64,000 bases of DNA from DASRDR01 sp044867785 (GCA_044867785.1 JBIOVM010000170.1:38120-102119); one strand, 5' to 3'; positions 23,809 through 35,999 are shown, counted from the stretch's first letter. The notes: generated from the sequence alone by a model not told the origin. Numbers and translations are program-made.

Positions 23809-25191
23809 TCATGCCGGTGGGACCGGGCGGGCTTCCCGTGACGCTGCCGTCGACCGGCCTGCCTCCGGCTGCCGCGCCCGGGCACGGAGCCGCGCGTCGC
23901 GGCGCTGCGCGACGAACCCCTGGATCCGCGCCTCGGTCTCCGCCCGCGTGTACGTCTGCCGGAAGAGCCAGCGCAGCCCGGCCTCGAGCTCCTCGACGCT
24001 CATGCGCTTGGGAGCGAAGGTGACGTCGAAGAGCGTGCACCGATCCCAGTATCGGTCCTGGAGGAGCCGGCCCTCGCGGCGGAGGCGGGCGTGGAGCGGC
24101 GTGCCGGGAAAGGGCGTCAGCACCGTGTACTGCACCTCGGCCAGCCCGGATGCGCGCACGAACTCGAGGACCTGGGGGAAGACGTCCGGCGTGTGCGTGT
24201 CGAGGCCGAGAATGAAGCATCCGTTGACGCTCACCCCGCGCGACTGCAGCGTGTCGATCACCTTCCGGAGGCGGGGAGCCCGGCGACGCTTCCAGTCGAC
24301 GGGATCGATGCCGGACAGGTCGTCGGCCCGGGGGCTCTCGAACCCGATCAGGACCTGTCGGCAACCCGACGCCGCCAGGCGATCGCACAGCCCGGGGTCG
24401 TCGGCCACGGACGCGTCGGTCTCGGTGAAATACTGAATCCCCTCCGGGGTCACCGCGCGCAAGAACTCGTCCGTCCAGCGCCGGTCGAGGAACGTGTTGT
24501 CGTCGGCCAGCTCGAAGAACGGCTCGGCGGCGTGCGCCCGGGCGGCGCGGATCTCCGCAAGCACCCGCTCGACCGGCTTCTGGTTGAAGCGCGTCGTGAT
24601 CCGCAGGCTCGCTGCGCAGAACTCGCAGGCCCGCGGACAGCCGCGCGAGGTCTGGACGGTGAGCCGATTGTACTGGCGGCCGTCGAGCAGATCGAAGCGC
24701 GGAGTGGCGTAGAGCGCGGGCTCGAACACTCCGCTTCGCGCCCCCTCGTAGACCCGCTCGAGCCGGCCACGCTCCGCGTCCGCCACCACGCGGGGCCATG
24801 CCCCCTCGGCGCCGCCGAGGACCACCGCGTCGGCATGGCCCAGCGCCTCGTGCGGCAGCATCGACACGTGGAGGCCACCCAGGACGACGGGCACGCCGCG
24901 CGTCCGGAAACGGTCGGCCAAGGCATACGCCGCGTCCATTCGGGCGGTGAAGCTCGAGATGCCCACCAGGTCCACGTCCGGCAGGGACGCGAGCGCCGCC
25001 AGATCGTCGACCTCCAGGTAGTTGATCTCGTGCCCCGGCGGCGTGAGCCCCGCCACGGTCAGGAGCCCCAGGCTCGGCAGACTGGCGATGACCCGGCCGC
25101 GGCGCACGAAGCCCGGCAGCGTGACCCCGAGCGCGGCGAGCTCGGCCGTGCGCACGCGGACGCCGCTGATCGCGACGAGGCCGATCTTCAT
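23809..25191 (-). CDS. B12-binding domain radical SAM protein
   Basis: A 460-residue radical SAM enzyme with an N-terminal cobalamin-binding-like half (residues 1-170: INYLEVDDLAAL, VDLVGISSFTARM, PVVLGGLHVSMLP) and a radical SAM core with the cluster motif C-x3-C-x2-C in TSRGCPRACEFCAASL near residue 187. LADDNTFLDRRW, VLIGFESP and GCFILGLDTHTPD follow the usual order. The ATG at 25191 overlaps the upstream membrane protein stop by four bases. Such enzymes methylate or rearrange lipids, antibiotics or tetrapyrroles; the product here is unknown. Confidence 0.9.
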   Translation of the reverse strand: MKIGLVAISGVRVRTAELAALGVTLPGFVRRGRVIASLPSLGLLTVAGLTPPGHEINYLEVDDLAALASLPDVDLVGISSFTARMDAAYALADRFRTRGVPVVLGGLHVSMLPHEALGHADAVVLGGAEGAWPRVVADAERGRLERVYEGARSGVFEPALYATPRFDLLDGRQYNRLTVQTSRGCPRACEFCAASLRITTRFNQKPVERVLAEIRAARAHAAEPFFELADDNTFLDRRWTDEFLRAVTPEGIQYFTETDASVADDPGLCDRLAASGCRQVLIGFESPRADDLSGIDPVDWKRRRAPRLRKVIDTLQSRGVSVNGCFILGLDTHTPDVFPQVLEFVRASGLAEVQYTVLTPFPGTPLHARLRREGRLLQDRYWDRCTLFDVTFAPKRMSVEELEAGLRWLFRQTYTRAETEARIQGFVAQRRDARLRARARQPEAGRSTAASREARPVPPA

Positions 25192-25676
25192 GACCGCTCT
25201 GGCCGGGGTGCCGGGGCGTGAGCCGCGCGACGTGACAGGCCGGCCGCCAGGAGGAAGGTCGCCGCGATCAGCGCCGCCACGGGAACCGGCAGGGCATATC
25301 GCGCGGGGCGCCAGAACGCCGACAGGACGAGGAGACTCGGCAGGCCGATCGTGCCCACGAGCAACAGCCGGCAACCGGCGCGGCGCACCGGGTCGCTCCA
25401 GCGGGCGCGCCGCATCCACGGCACGTACAGCAGGTTGAGGGCGGGGAGCGCGATCGCGGCGATATGCCCGAGGCGCGTCAGGCGTCGCGGCAGGTCGTCG
25501 AAGGCCCGGAACCCCGGCGGAGGCTCGAGGGGGCCTCCGAAGGACCAGAGGCCCAGCACGGCGCCCGCCGTCATGCCCGCGCCGATCATCCACCACGCGA
25601 CCTCGAGGTTCGCCCGGCCCATCGCACGCCGGCCTTTCGACCTGCCGGAGCGCTTGCTGACGCGCGTGGTGTCCAT
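25188..25676 (-). CDS. Small multi-spanning membrane protein of unknown function
   Basis: About 162 residues with a basic N-terminus (MDTTRVSKRSGRSKGRRAMG) and four probable helices: VAWWMIGAGMTAGAVLGLW, then LGHIAAIALPALNLLYVPW, then LLLVGTIGLPSLLVLSAFW, then PVPVAALIAATFLLAAG. The ATG at 25676 follows AGGAG closely; an ATG at 25622 is an alternative. It overlaps the radical SAM gene by ATGA and may form a membrane complex with it or anchor its substrate. It is divergent from the large regulator gene with only 75 bases between. Confidence 0.7.
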   Translation of the reverse strand: MDTTRVSKRSGRSKGRRAMGRANLEVAWWMIGAGMTAGAVLGLWSFGGPLEPPPGFRAFDDLPRRLTRLGHIAAIALPALNLLYVPWMRRARWSDPVRRAGCRLLLVGTIGLPSLLVLSAFWRPARYALPVPVAALIAATFLLAAGLSRRAAHAPAPRPERS

Positions 25677-25751
25677 GGCTCCTCGCTTGCACCCGAACGC
25701 AAGGCAATGGGGATGCCACGAAGCGTGATCAATGCAAAACAGGAGGTTACG

Positions 25752-28700
25752 ATGGCCCGGGGCACGATGATCCGCGAGGGCGCGATGGACCAACCCCCGA
25801 TTTGGGTGGGGGACCCCCAGGTTTCGACCAGACGCTCGGCGCGGACGAACGAGCGTAAGATACCGGCACCCATGGGGTCGCTCGCCGCGCTTCTCGGCCA
25901 GTCGCCCGGCATCAGCGCGCTTCGTGAGAGCGCGACCCGACTCCTCCAGCACTCCTCGGACCGCGGGCGGCTCCTGCCGGTCCTGATCCAGGGCGAGACG
26001 GGCGTGGGCAAGGGCCTCCTAGCCCGGGCGCTCCACGACGAGGGGCCGCGCGCCGCCCACCCCTTCCTGGACGTCAACTGCGCGGCGATCCCCGATACCT
26101 TGCTCGAGGCGGAGCTGTTCGGATTCGAGCGCGGGGCCTTCACGGACGCGCGCGAGCCCAAGGCCGGGCTGTTCCAGGCGGCGAACCGCGGCACCCTGTT
26201 CCTGGACGAGGTCGCGCTCCTGGCCGATGGCCTCCAGGCGAAGCTCCTGAAGGTCCTGGAGGACCGTACCGTCCGCCGGCTCGGGGCGACGCGCTCCGAG
26301 CCGGTCGACGTCTGGATCGTCACCGCGAGCAACGCCGACCTGCTGGCGGCGGTGCGCGCCCACCGCTTTCGCGAGGACCTTTACCACCGGCTCGCGGTCG
26401 TGACCCTCCGCCTACCGCCCCTCCGCGAGCGGGCCGCGGACATCGTTCATCTCGCGGAGCACTTCCTGGCCGGGGCGTGCCGGGAATACGGCTTGCCGAC
26501 CAAGCGCTTGGCATCCGACGCGGTGACGGCGATCCTCCGGCACCCCTGGCCCGGCAACGTCCGGGAGCTCATCAACACGATGGAGCGGGTCGCCCTGCTG
26601 GTCGACGCGCCACTGATCTCGGCCGACGCGCTCGACCTCCCGGCGCCGGTCGAGACCGCTCCGCCCGCGCCCGAAGCGGCCGCTCCGGAGCACAACCTCG
26701 GCGCGGCGCTCGGCACGGTGGAGCGGGCGCGGCTCCTCGAGGCGCTGGACGAGACGTTCTGGAACGTGACCCGGGCCGCGCGGCGGCTGGGAATCTCCCG
26801 CGATACCTTGCGGTACCGGATCGCCAAGCACCGGCTCCGTCCCGGTGGGCCTCGGCCCGAGGCCGGCGCGGAGCCCGTGGTCGAGCCGGCGTCGCTCGCC
26901 TCGCCCCCCCGCGCGGCGATTCCCCCCGATGCGGCGGCGTCCGCAGTGCGGTGGGAGCAGCGACGCGTCACCCTCCTGCGTGCGGCCCTCGGCGGGCCAC
27001 CGCCCGACGACGACCGGCTCTACCCCAGCCGGCTGATCGAGACGCTGATCGACAAGGCGCGCAGCTTCGGGGGACGCGTCGAGGACCTCGGTCCGACCGG
27101 CATCGTGGCGGCCTTCGGCCTCGAGCCCGTGGAGGACGCGGCGCACCGGGCGGCCCACGCCGCCGTCGCGATTCGCAAAGCGGTCGAGCACGGGCGGCAC
27201 GCCGGCTCGCCGGGCGTCACGGTCCGGCTGGGTATCCACGTGACCCAGCTCCTGGTCGGCCACGGAGGTCGGGACATCCGGCTCGAGCTCGACGGCAAGC
27301 GGCGGGCCTGGCAGACGCTCGAGGGCCTCGTCCTCCGGGCCGAACCGGATGAGACGCTCGTCTCCGAGACGGCGGCGCCGTTCCTGGACCGCCGGTTCAC
27401 CCTCGGTCCGGTCGCCGGGGAGGGCTCGGCGTACCGGCTGGAGGGAGTCGAGCGCGCCGGGCTCGGCTCGACGCGCCTCACGATGCTGGCGGGGCGGACT
27501 CACGAGCTGGAGATCCTGCGGGACCGCTTCGCGGCCGCCGCCGAGGGTCATGGGCAGGTCGTGGGCATCGTGGGCGAAGCCGGCATCGGGAAGTCCCGGC
27601 TCCTGCTCGAGCTCCGCAAGAGCCTCCGGAGCGAGCGCGTGGCCTGGTTCGAGGGTCAGTGCCTGTCGTATGGGAGCGCGGTGCCCTACCTACCGGTGAT
27701 CGCGATCCTGCGGCGGAGTCTCCGTATCGTCGACGGGGACAGCCCCGCCTCGATGGCGCGCAAGGTGCGGTCGGGACTGGAAGAGCTCGAAATGAGCCCG
27801 GAAGAGTGGGCACCGTACCTGCACCAGCTACTCGGCGTCAAGGAGGGCACCGAGCGCCTGAGCGTGCTGAGCCCCGAGGCCATCAAGACCCGCACCGTCG
27901 AGGTCCTCCGCCAGATGAGCCTCCGAGGCAGCCGGCAGCGGCCGATCGTGTTCGTCTGCGAGGACCTCCAGTGGATCGATCCCAGCTCGGAGGAGTGTCT
28001 CGCCTCGCTGATCCAGGCGGCGGCCGGCGCATCGGTCCTCTCGCTCATGACGTACCGTCCCGGCTACCGGCCGTCCTGGATGGACAAGTCCTACGCGACC
28101 CAGCTCGCCCTCCAGCCGCTCTCGCGGGGCGACAGCCAGCGGATCGTCACCTCGCTGCTCGCCACCCGCTCCGCGCACGACACGGTGGCGCCGGCGATCC
28201 TCAGCAAGGCGGAAGGGAACCCGTTCTTCCTCGAGGAGCTGTGTCGGGCCGTCTCCGAGCAGGCCGAGACGCCCGGCGGTGTCGCCGTGCCGGACACGGT
28301 TCAGGAGGCGCTCCGCGCCCGCATCGATCGGCTCCCCGAAGGCGCCAAGGACGCGCTCCGCACGGCGGCCGTGATCGGCCGCGAAGTGCCTCTCCGCCTC
28401 TACCAGGCGGTGTGGCAGGGACCGGGCGCCGTCGAGCAGCACCTGCGCGAGCTCACGCGGCTCGAGTTCCTCTACGAGCAGACGCGGCCCCGCGAATCCG
28501 TGTGCGTGTTCAAGCACGCGCTGACTCAGGAGGTCGTGTACGAGAGCCTGCCGGTCGCCCAGCGGCACGCGCTCCACTCGGCCGCCGCGCGAGCGCTGGA
28601 AGAGCTCTACGAGGGTCGGCTCGAAGAGGCGGACGATCGCCTCGCCTACCACTACGCCCGGACGGACCAGGCGGAGCGGGCCGTCGAGTGCCTCTCCCGC

Positions 28701-29927
28701 GTGTCGGAAAAGGCGGCGCGCGGCCACGCGCACACCGAGGCGCTGGGCGCCGTGGAAGAGGCGCTCGTCCACGTCGAGCGGCTTCCCGCCGACGCGCGCG
28801 ACCGCCGGCGGTTGCGGCTCGTGCTTCGCAAGGCCTCGTCGCTCATCCAGCTCGGCCGGTTCGGCGAGGTGCTGGGCGTCCTGCTCCAGTGGCGGGCGAG
28901 CCTGGAGCGCCTGGACGACGCCGCGCTGGCCGCGTACTACCACTTCCTGCTCGCCCGGACGAACCTGTTCCTCGGCGATCGGGAGCGGGCGATCCAGAGC
29001 GCCGAGCGCGCGATCGCCGAGGCCGCGCGCAGCGGGGACACGGCCACGCGCGGCAAGGCACACTACGTGCTGGCGCAGGAGGCCCCCCTGTCCGGGCGGG
29101 CGGCCGAGGGCATCGGCCACGCCCTCGAATCGCTCGCGTGCCTCGAGCGCGCCGGGCGCGCGTGGTGGATCGGACACGCGCACTGGGTCGTCGGGCTGAA
29201 TCACGCGCAGCTGGGCGAGCTCGGCGCGGCGCTCGAGGCCGAGACGCGCGCTCGCGTCATCGGCGAGACGGTGGGCCACCGCCAGCTCCAAGCGTCCGCG
29301 CTGTGGGCGACGGGCGTCGTGCAGGCGGCGCTCGGCGAGGTCGAAGCCGGCATCGAGGCCTGCCAGCAGGGCGTCGCCGTCGCACCGGATCCCCTCATGC
29401 GCGCCGTCTCGCTCGGGTGGTTGGGGTTCGCCTTCATCGAGCACGCCGACGCCGCCCGCGCGATTCCCGCGCTGGAGGCCTCGGTCCAGCAGCACGGCGC
29501 GTTTCCGTTCCCCCAGTTCCAGGGGTGGTTCACGGCCTTCCTCGCCGAGGCGTATCGGCTGAGCGGACAGCGCGAGCGGGCCCAGGCGACCGCCCTGGAA
29601 GCGCTCGAGATCACCCGGGCGACGCGCTCTCTCTACGGCGTGGGCCTGGCCCTGCGCACGCTCAGCCGCATCCACCTGGACGCCGGTGAGCTGACGGAGG
29701 CCATCGCGGCGTTCCAGGAGGCGAGCGCGACCTTCGAGGGAATGCAGGCGCGGTACGACGCGGCGCGCGTCGAGCTCGACCTGGGCGAGGCCGCCCTCGC
29801 CGCCGGCGACCGGGCGGCGGCGATCGAGCACCGCGAGCGTGCCCGGCAGCGCTTCGTCGCGCTCCGCGTCCCCCGGTGGGCCGAGCGCGCGGCGGCGCTC
29901 GTCCGCGCACTCGACCCGACCGCGTGA
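25752..29927 (+). CDS. Sigma-54 AAA+ / inactive cyclase-like / STAND ATPase / TPR fusion regulator
   Basis: A 1391-residue protein. The start is the ATG at 25752 with a perfect AGGAGG at 25741. Order: a sigma-54-interacting AAA+ module (Walker A GETGVGKG 81-88, GAFTDA 128-133 in place of GAFTGA, Walker B GTLFLDE 147-153); a Fis-type helix-turn-helix around 318-362 (NVTRAARRLGISRDTLRYRI); a class III cyclase-like domain about 400-566 lacking both metal aspartates (VTLLRAAL, EDLGPTGIVAAFG); a STAND/AAA_16 ATPase (LAGRTHELEIL 577, Walker A GEAGIGKS 607-614, Walker B VFVCEDLQWID near 735); and TPR-like repeats from about 960. No receiver or PAS sensor is present. It is presumably a transcription activator sensing through the C-terminal STAND-TPR part. 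Confidence 0.9.
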   Translation: MARGTMIREGAMDQPPIWVGDPQVSTRRSARTNERKIPAPMGSLAALLGQSPGISALRESATRLLQHSSDRGRLLPVLIQGETGVGKGLLARALHDEGPRAAHPFLDVNCAAIPDTLLEAELFGFERGAFTDAREPKAGLFQAANRGTLFLDEVALLADGLQAKLLKVLEDRTVRRLGATRSEPVDVWIVTASNADLLAAVRAHRFREDLYHRLAVVTLRLPPLRERAADIVHLAEHFLAGACREYGLPTKRLASDAVTAILRHPWPGNVRELINTMERVALLVDAPLISADALDLPAPVETAPPAPEAAAPEHNLGAALGTVERARLLEALDETFWNVTRAARRLGISRDTLRYRIAKHRLRPGGPRPEAGAEPVVEPASLASPPRAAIPPDAAASAVRWEQRRVTLLRAALGGPPPDDDRLYPSRLIETLIDKARSFGGRVEDLGPTGIVAAFGLEPVEDAAHRAAHAAVAIRKAVEHGRHAGSPGVTVRLGIHVTQLLVGHGGRDIRLELDGKRRAWQTLEGLVLRAEPDETLVSETAAPFLDRRFTLGPVAGEGSAYRLEGVERAGLGSTRLTMLAGRTHELEILRDRFAAAAEGHGQVVGIVGEAGIGKSRLLLELRKSLRSERVAWFEGQCLSYGSAVPYLPVIAILRRSLRIVDGDSPASMARKVRSGLEELEMSPEEWAPYLHQLLGVKEGTERLSVLSPEAIKTRTVEVLRQMSLRGSRQRPIVFVCEDLQWIDPSSEECLASLIQAAAGASVLSLMTYRPGYRPSWMDKSYATQLALQPLSRGDSQRIVTSLLATRSAHDTVAPAILSKAEGNPFFLEELCRAVSEQAETPGGVAVPDTVQEALRARIDRLPEGAKDALRTAAVIGREVPLRLYQAVWQGPGAVEQHLRELTRLEFLYEQTRPRESVCVFKHALTQEVVYESLPVAQRHALHSAAARALEELYEGRLEEADDRLAYHYARTDQAERAVECLSRVSEKAARGHAHTEALGAVEEALVHVERLPADARDRRRLRLVLRKASSLIQLGRFGEVLGVLLQWRASLERLDDAALAAYYHFLLARTNLFLGDRERAIQSAERAIAEAARSGDTATRGKAHYVLAQEAPLSGRAAEGIGHALESLACLERAGRAWWIGHAHWVVGLNHAQLGELGAALEAETRARVIGETVGHRQLQASALWATGVVQAALGEVEAGIEACQQGVAVAPDPLMRAVSLGWLGFAFIEHADAARAIPALEASVQQHGAFPFPQFQGWFTAFLAEAYRLSGQRERAQATALEALEITRATRSLYGVGLALRTLSRIHLDAGELTEAIAAFQEASATFEGMQARYDAARVELDLGEAALAAGDRAAAIEHRERARQRFVALRVPRWAERAAALVRALDPTA

Positions 29928-29973
29928 TCCCGTCGCCGCCCGGGGTCACCGCGCCCGCGCGTAGAATGTGGGG

Positions 29974-31926
29974 GTGATCCAGCTCGACGGGGTGTCCAAG
30001 GCCTACGGCGACCGCGTGCTGTTCCGCGAGGTCACGTGGCAGCTCGCCGGGCGCGAGCGCATCGGGCTCGTCGGGCCGAACGGTGTCGGCAAGACCACGC
30101 TCTGCCGGGTCCTGGCCGGGCTCGACCCGCCCGACAGCGGACGCGTGAGCCGGGGCCGCGAGACGACCGTCGGCTACCTTCCCCAGGAGGCCGCCGGCGA
30201 GGCGCGCGGCTCGGTCCTGGACGAGGTGCTCTCGGGGTTCCCGAAGGTCTGGGACGTCGAGCGCCAGCTCGAGGCCCTCGCTGCCCGGCTCCATGCCACG
30301 CCCGACGACGCCCTGACCGCGCGGTACGGCGACCTCCAGCACCGCTTCGAGGCGCTCGGCGGCTACCGGCTCGAGACGGAGGCGCGGGTCGTCCTCGGCG
30401 GGCTCGGGTTCCGGGATGGCGACGTCGCGCGCCCGCTCGCCGAGTTCTCGGGCGGGTGGCGCATGCGCGCGGCTCTCGCGCGCCTCCTCCTCCAGCGGCC
30501 GACGCTCCTCCTGCTGGACGAGCCGACGAATCACCTGGACCTCGAATCGCTCGGCTGGCTGGAGAGCTATCTCGACGCGTACGACGGCACTGTCGTCGTC
30601 GTGTCCCACGACCGCTACTTCCTGAACCGCATGGTGACGACGATCGCCGAGCTGTCGCCAGCCGGCCTCGACCTCTATCCCGGGGATTACGACGACCACC
30701 TGGCCCAGCGCGAGGCGCGACAGGCGCTCCTCGAGGCGCGGGCGCGGAACCAGGCCAAGCGCGTGGCGGAGATCGAGCGCTTCATCGAGCGGTTCCGCTA
30801 CAAGGCCACGAAGGCGCGCCAGGTGCAGAGCCGGATCAAGATGCTCGAGCGCCTGGACCGGGTGGAGGTCGAGGGGCCCGCGCGCCACATTCGCTTCGCG
30901 TTCCCCGCGCCGCCCCGGACCGGGCGGCACGTCGTCCAGCTCCGGCGCGTCGCCAAGGCCTACGGCCCGACGGTCGTGTACGCGGGGATCGACCTCGACC
31001 TCGAGCGCGGCGACCGTGTCGCCCTGGTCGGGCCGAACGGCGCCGGCAAGTCGACCCTCCTCCGGATCCTCGCCGGCGTGCTCGCGCCCGACACGGGTGA
31101 GCGGGCCCTCGGGGCCCACGTGACGACGCACTACTACGCCCAGCACCAGCTGGACGCGCTCGACCCCGCCCGCACGGTCCTGGAAGAGATGGAGGCCGCC
31201 GCGCCGGACACCGATCGCACCCGCCTCCGGACGCTGCTCGGCGCCTTCCTCTTCTCCGGGGACGACGTGGCGAAACGCGTCGGCGTGCTGTCGGGCGGGG
31301 AGAAGGCGCGGCTCGCCCTCGCCCGGATGCTGGTGCGCCCGGCGCCCTTCCTCTGCCTCGACGAGCCCACCAACCACCTGGACCTCGCGTCGCGCGCCAT
31401 CCTGGAGACCGCCCTGGCCGAGTTCGCCGGGACGATGGTGTTCATCTCGCACGACCGGTACTTCATCAATCGGCTCGCGACGAAGGTCGTCGAGGTCCGC
31501 GACGGCCGGCTGCTCACGCACCTCGGCGGCTACGACGACTACCGCGCCGATCTCGACCGGCTCGGCGCGAGCCCCAAGGCGCCGGACGCCGAGCCGCGCC
31601 CGACGCCGAGCGGCTCGGCGACGCGCGGAGGCGACGCCGGCACGGCGGCGGCGGACGTCGATCGTGCGGGCCGGCGGCAGCGCCGGTCGCGGGTCGATCC
31701 CGCCGTTCGCGAGCTCCGGCGGCGCCTGGACAGCCTCGAGGGGGAGATCCACGCGCTGGAGGCCCGGCTCGCCGAGCTGGGAACGGCGCTCGCCGACCCC
31801 GGCCTCTACGCGGACGCCGAGCGCGCTCGCGCGGTCGCGCTCGAGCGGCGGGAGGCGGAGGAGCACGTCGCCTGGCTCCTCCACGAATGGGAGACGCTCT
31901 CGGAGTCGCTGGCCGCGCATGAGTGA
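29974..31926 (+). CDS. ABC-F family ATP-binding protein
   Basis: A 650-residue ABC-F protein with two ATPase domains and no membrane segment. Walker A motifs are GPNGVGKTT near residue 35 and GPNGAGKST near 352; signatures FSGGWRMRAALA and LSGGEKARLALA; Walker B LLLDEPTNHLD and LCLDEPTNHLD. The ABC-F linker lies between (RARNQAKRVAEIERFIERF), and a C-terminal coiled coil follows (VRELRRRLDSLEGEIHALEA). ABC-F proteins act on ribosomes. The GTG at 29974 gives the family N-terminus MIQLDGVSKAYG and lies six bases after a TAGAAT box (29962-29967), suggesting a leaderless mRNA; a GTG at 29968 is also in frame. Confidence 0.92.
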   Translation: MIQLDGVSKAYGDRVLFREVTWQLAGRERIGLVGPNGVGKTTLCRVLAGLDPPDSGRVSRGRETTVGYLPQEAAGEARGSVLDEVLSGFPKVWDVERQLEALAARLHATPDDALTARYGDLQHRFEALGGYRLETEARVVLGGLGFRDGDVARPLAEFSGGWRMRAALARLLLQRPTLLLLDEPTNHLDLESLGWLESYLDAYDGTVVVVSHDRYFLNRMVTTIAELSPAGLDLYPGDYDDHLAQREARQALLEARARNQAKRVAEIERFIERFRYKATKARQVQSRIKMLERLDRVEVEGPARHIRFAFPAPPRTGRHVVQLRRVAKAYGPTVVYAGIDLDLERGDRVALVGPNGAGKSTLLRILAGVLAPDTGERALGAHVTTHYYAQHQLDALDPARTVLEEMEAAAPDTDRTRLRTLLGAFLFSGDDVAKRVGVLSGGEKARLALARMLVRPAPFLCLDEPTNHLDLASRAILETALAEFAGTMVFISHDRYFINRLATKVVEVRDGRLLTHLGGYDDYRADLDRLGASPKAPDAEPRPTPSGSATRGGDAGTAAADVDRAGRRQRRSRVDPAVRELRRRLDSLEGEIHALEARLAELGTALADPGLYADAERARAVALERREAEEHVAWLLHEWETLSESLAAHE

Positions 31927-31957
31927 CGGGGCGCCGGGCGCGAAGGCCTGAGCCACG

Positions 31958-32776
31958 ATGCCCTTCGCGGCGGTCAACGGGCTACGCCTGTATTACGAGT
32001 GGCACGGGACGGACGCGGGAACGCCCGTCGTCCTGGTCATGGGGCTCGGGGGCGACACCACCGCCTGGGCGCTCCAGCTGGCCGCGCTGGCGCCGCGCCA
32101 CCGCGTGCTGGTGTTCGACAACCGCGGCGCCGGTCGGAGCGACGCGCCCGACGTCGCGTACACGACGCACGGAATGGCGGATGATCTCCTCGGGCTTTTG
32201 GAGGGGCTCGGTGTCCGGCGAGCCCACCTCCTCGGGCTCTCCCTGGGCGGGGCGATCGCCCAAGAAGCCGCGCTCCGAGCGCCCGAACGGGTCGTGAGCC
32301 TCCAGCTCCACGCGACCTGGGCCGGACCCCATCCCTACTTCCAGGCCCTGGTCCACGCCGTCCGCACGGCGCGCCTCCAGCTCGACCGGGAGGGCTTCTA
32401 CCGCGCCCTGAGCGTCTGGCTCTTCTCCCCGGCGGGCTTCGCGACCCAGCCCGAGCTGATCGAGACGGTCATCCAGGCGGCGGTGCACCATCCCCATCCG
32501 ATGCCGACGCACGCCTATCTCCGCCAGACGGAGGCCGTGCTCGCGCACGACACGCGCGAGCGCATCCATCGGGTCGGGTGTCCGACGCTGGTGGCCGTGG
32601 GCGGCCAGGATCTCATCACGCCGCCCTTTCTCGCCGACGAGCTGGCGAGCCGGATCCCGGGGGCGCGGCTCGCCGTCCTGCCGGGCGTCGGCCATGGGGC
32701 GCTCTGGGAAGCGCCCGAGGCGTTCAACCGCCTGTGCCTGGACTTCCTGGACGAGGTCGCCCCGGCGGGGCGCTGA
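31958..32776 (+). CDS. Alpha/beta hydrolase
   Basis: A 272-residue alpha/beta-fold hydrolase. The oxyanion region is VLVMGLGGDTTAW, the strand-4 motif FDNRGAGRSD, the nucleophile elbow GLSLGG (Ser near residue 95), the acidic residue in GGQDLITPP and the catalytic His in GVGHGALWEAPE. The lid segment around 125-190 is His/Tyr rich. The substrate (ester, lactone or similar) is unknown. It follows the ABC-F gene by 31 bases on the same strand. Confidence 0.9.
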   Translation: MPFAAVNGLRLYYEWHGTDAGTPVVLVMGLGGDTTAWALQLAALAPRHRVLVFDNRGAGRSDAPDVAYTTHGMADDLLGLLEGLGVRRAHLLGLSLGGAIAQEAALRAPERVVSLQLHATWAGPHPYFQALVHAVRTARLQLDREGFYRALSVWLFSPAGFATQPELIETVIQAAVHHPHPMPTHAYLRQTEAVLAHDTRERIHRVGCPTLVAVGGQDLITPPFLADELASRIPGARLAVLPGVGHGALWEAPEAFNRLCLDFLDEVAPAGR

Positions 32777-32834
32777 GGCCGCCCCGCGCCTCGTTCGTGT
32801 CGGCCCGCACCCGCGCACGACCCCGGAGTCTCGA

Positions 32835-33401
32835 GTGACCGCGCGGCCCGGGCGCGTTCACGTGACGGGCGCCACCGGCGCGGGCGTGACGACGCTTGGC
32901 CGCGCCTTGGCGAACCGGCTCGCGGTGTCCCATCTCGACACCGATGACTTCTACTGGCTCCCCTCGGATCCGCCCTACCGGGCGAAGCGCGACATCCCGG
33001 CTCGGCTGCGTCTGCTGGAGCAGGCCATGCGCGCCTCGCCTCGTGGCTGGGTGCTGTCCGGCTCCCTGGACGGGTGGGGGGACCCGCTCGTGCCGCTCTT
33101 CGACCTCGTGGTCTTCCTGGTGGTCCCGACGGAGGTTCGCCTCGAACGGTTGCGTGCCCGGGAGCGCGCGCGCTACGGGGAGCCGGCGCTGGCGCCCGGT
33201 GGAAGCCTCCACCAGGAGCACCACGCCTTCCTCGAGTGGGCGGCAGCCTACGACGCGGGGAACCGCGAAGGCCGGAGCCGGCGCCGCCACGAGGCGTGGC
33301 TGACGCGGTTACGCTGTCCGGTCGTTCGCCTCGACGGGGCTCTCCCCGTCGAGGAGCTCGCGGGCCGCGTGCTTTCGCCGACGGAATCGCCGGAAAATTG
33401 A
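32835..33401 (+). CDS. P-loop NTPase, adenylate-kinase-like
   Basis: A 188-residue small NTPase from a GTG at 32835. The P-loop is VTGATGAGVTTLGRALA, in which the usual lysine before Thr is Val (G-x-x-G-x-G-V-T-T), an unusual substitution seen in some FlaR/AAA_18-like kinases. LDTDDFYWLP near residue 36 and LRARERARYGEPAL are typical of that group, which resembles shikimate or adenylate kinases. The function is not known. Its TGA stop lies inside the -35 box of the next promoter. Confidence 0.8.
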   Translation: MTARPGRVHVTGATGAGVTTLGRALANRLAVSHLDTDDFYWLPSDPPYRAKRDIPARLRLLEQAMRASPRGWVLSGSLDGWGDPLVPLFDLVVFLVVPTEVRLERLRARERARYGEPALAPGGSLHQEHHAFLEWAAAYDAGNREGRSRRRHEAWLTRLRCPVVRLDGALPVEELAGRVLSPTESPEN

Positions 33402-33427
33402 CAGGTTCGGGGCCGGAGGTCTATCAT
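33398..33427 (+). promoter_or_regulatory. Near-consensus sigma-70 promoter for the aminotransferase-hom operon
   Basis: TTGACA (33398-33403), an 18-base spacer and TATCAT (33422-33427). Transcription would start near 33434, giving a 5' leader of about 55 bases ending in the GGAGGAGG ribosome site. The local sequence is distinctly AT-richer than its surroundings. Confidence 0.75.
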
Positions 33428-33489
33428 CCAGGCTCGTTCCCCACCGTCGGTCCCGGCGTGCCCGTCATCCCGTCGGAGGAGGTCCAGAG

Positions 33490-34668
<1,179 letters not shown>

Positions 34669-34682
34669 CAGGCGGCCGGGCC

Positions 34683-35990
<1,308 letters not shown>

Positions 35991-35999
35991 GAGCCGCGC

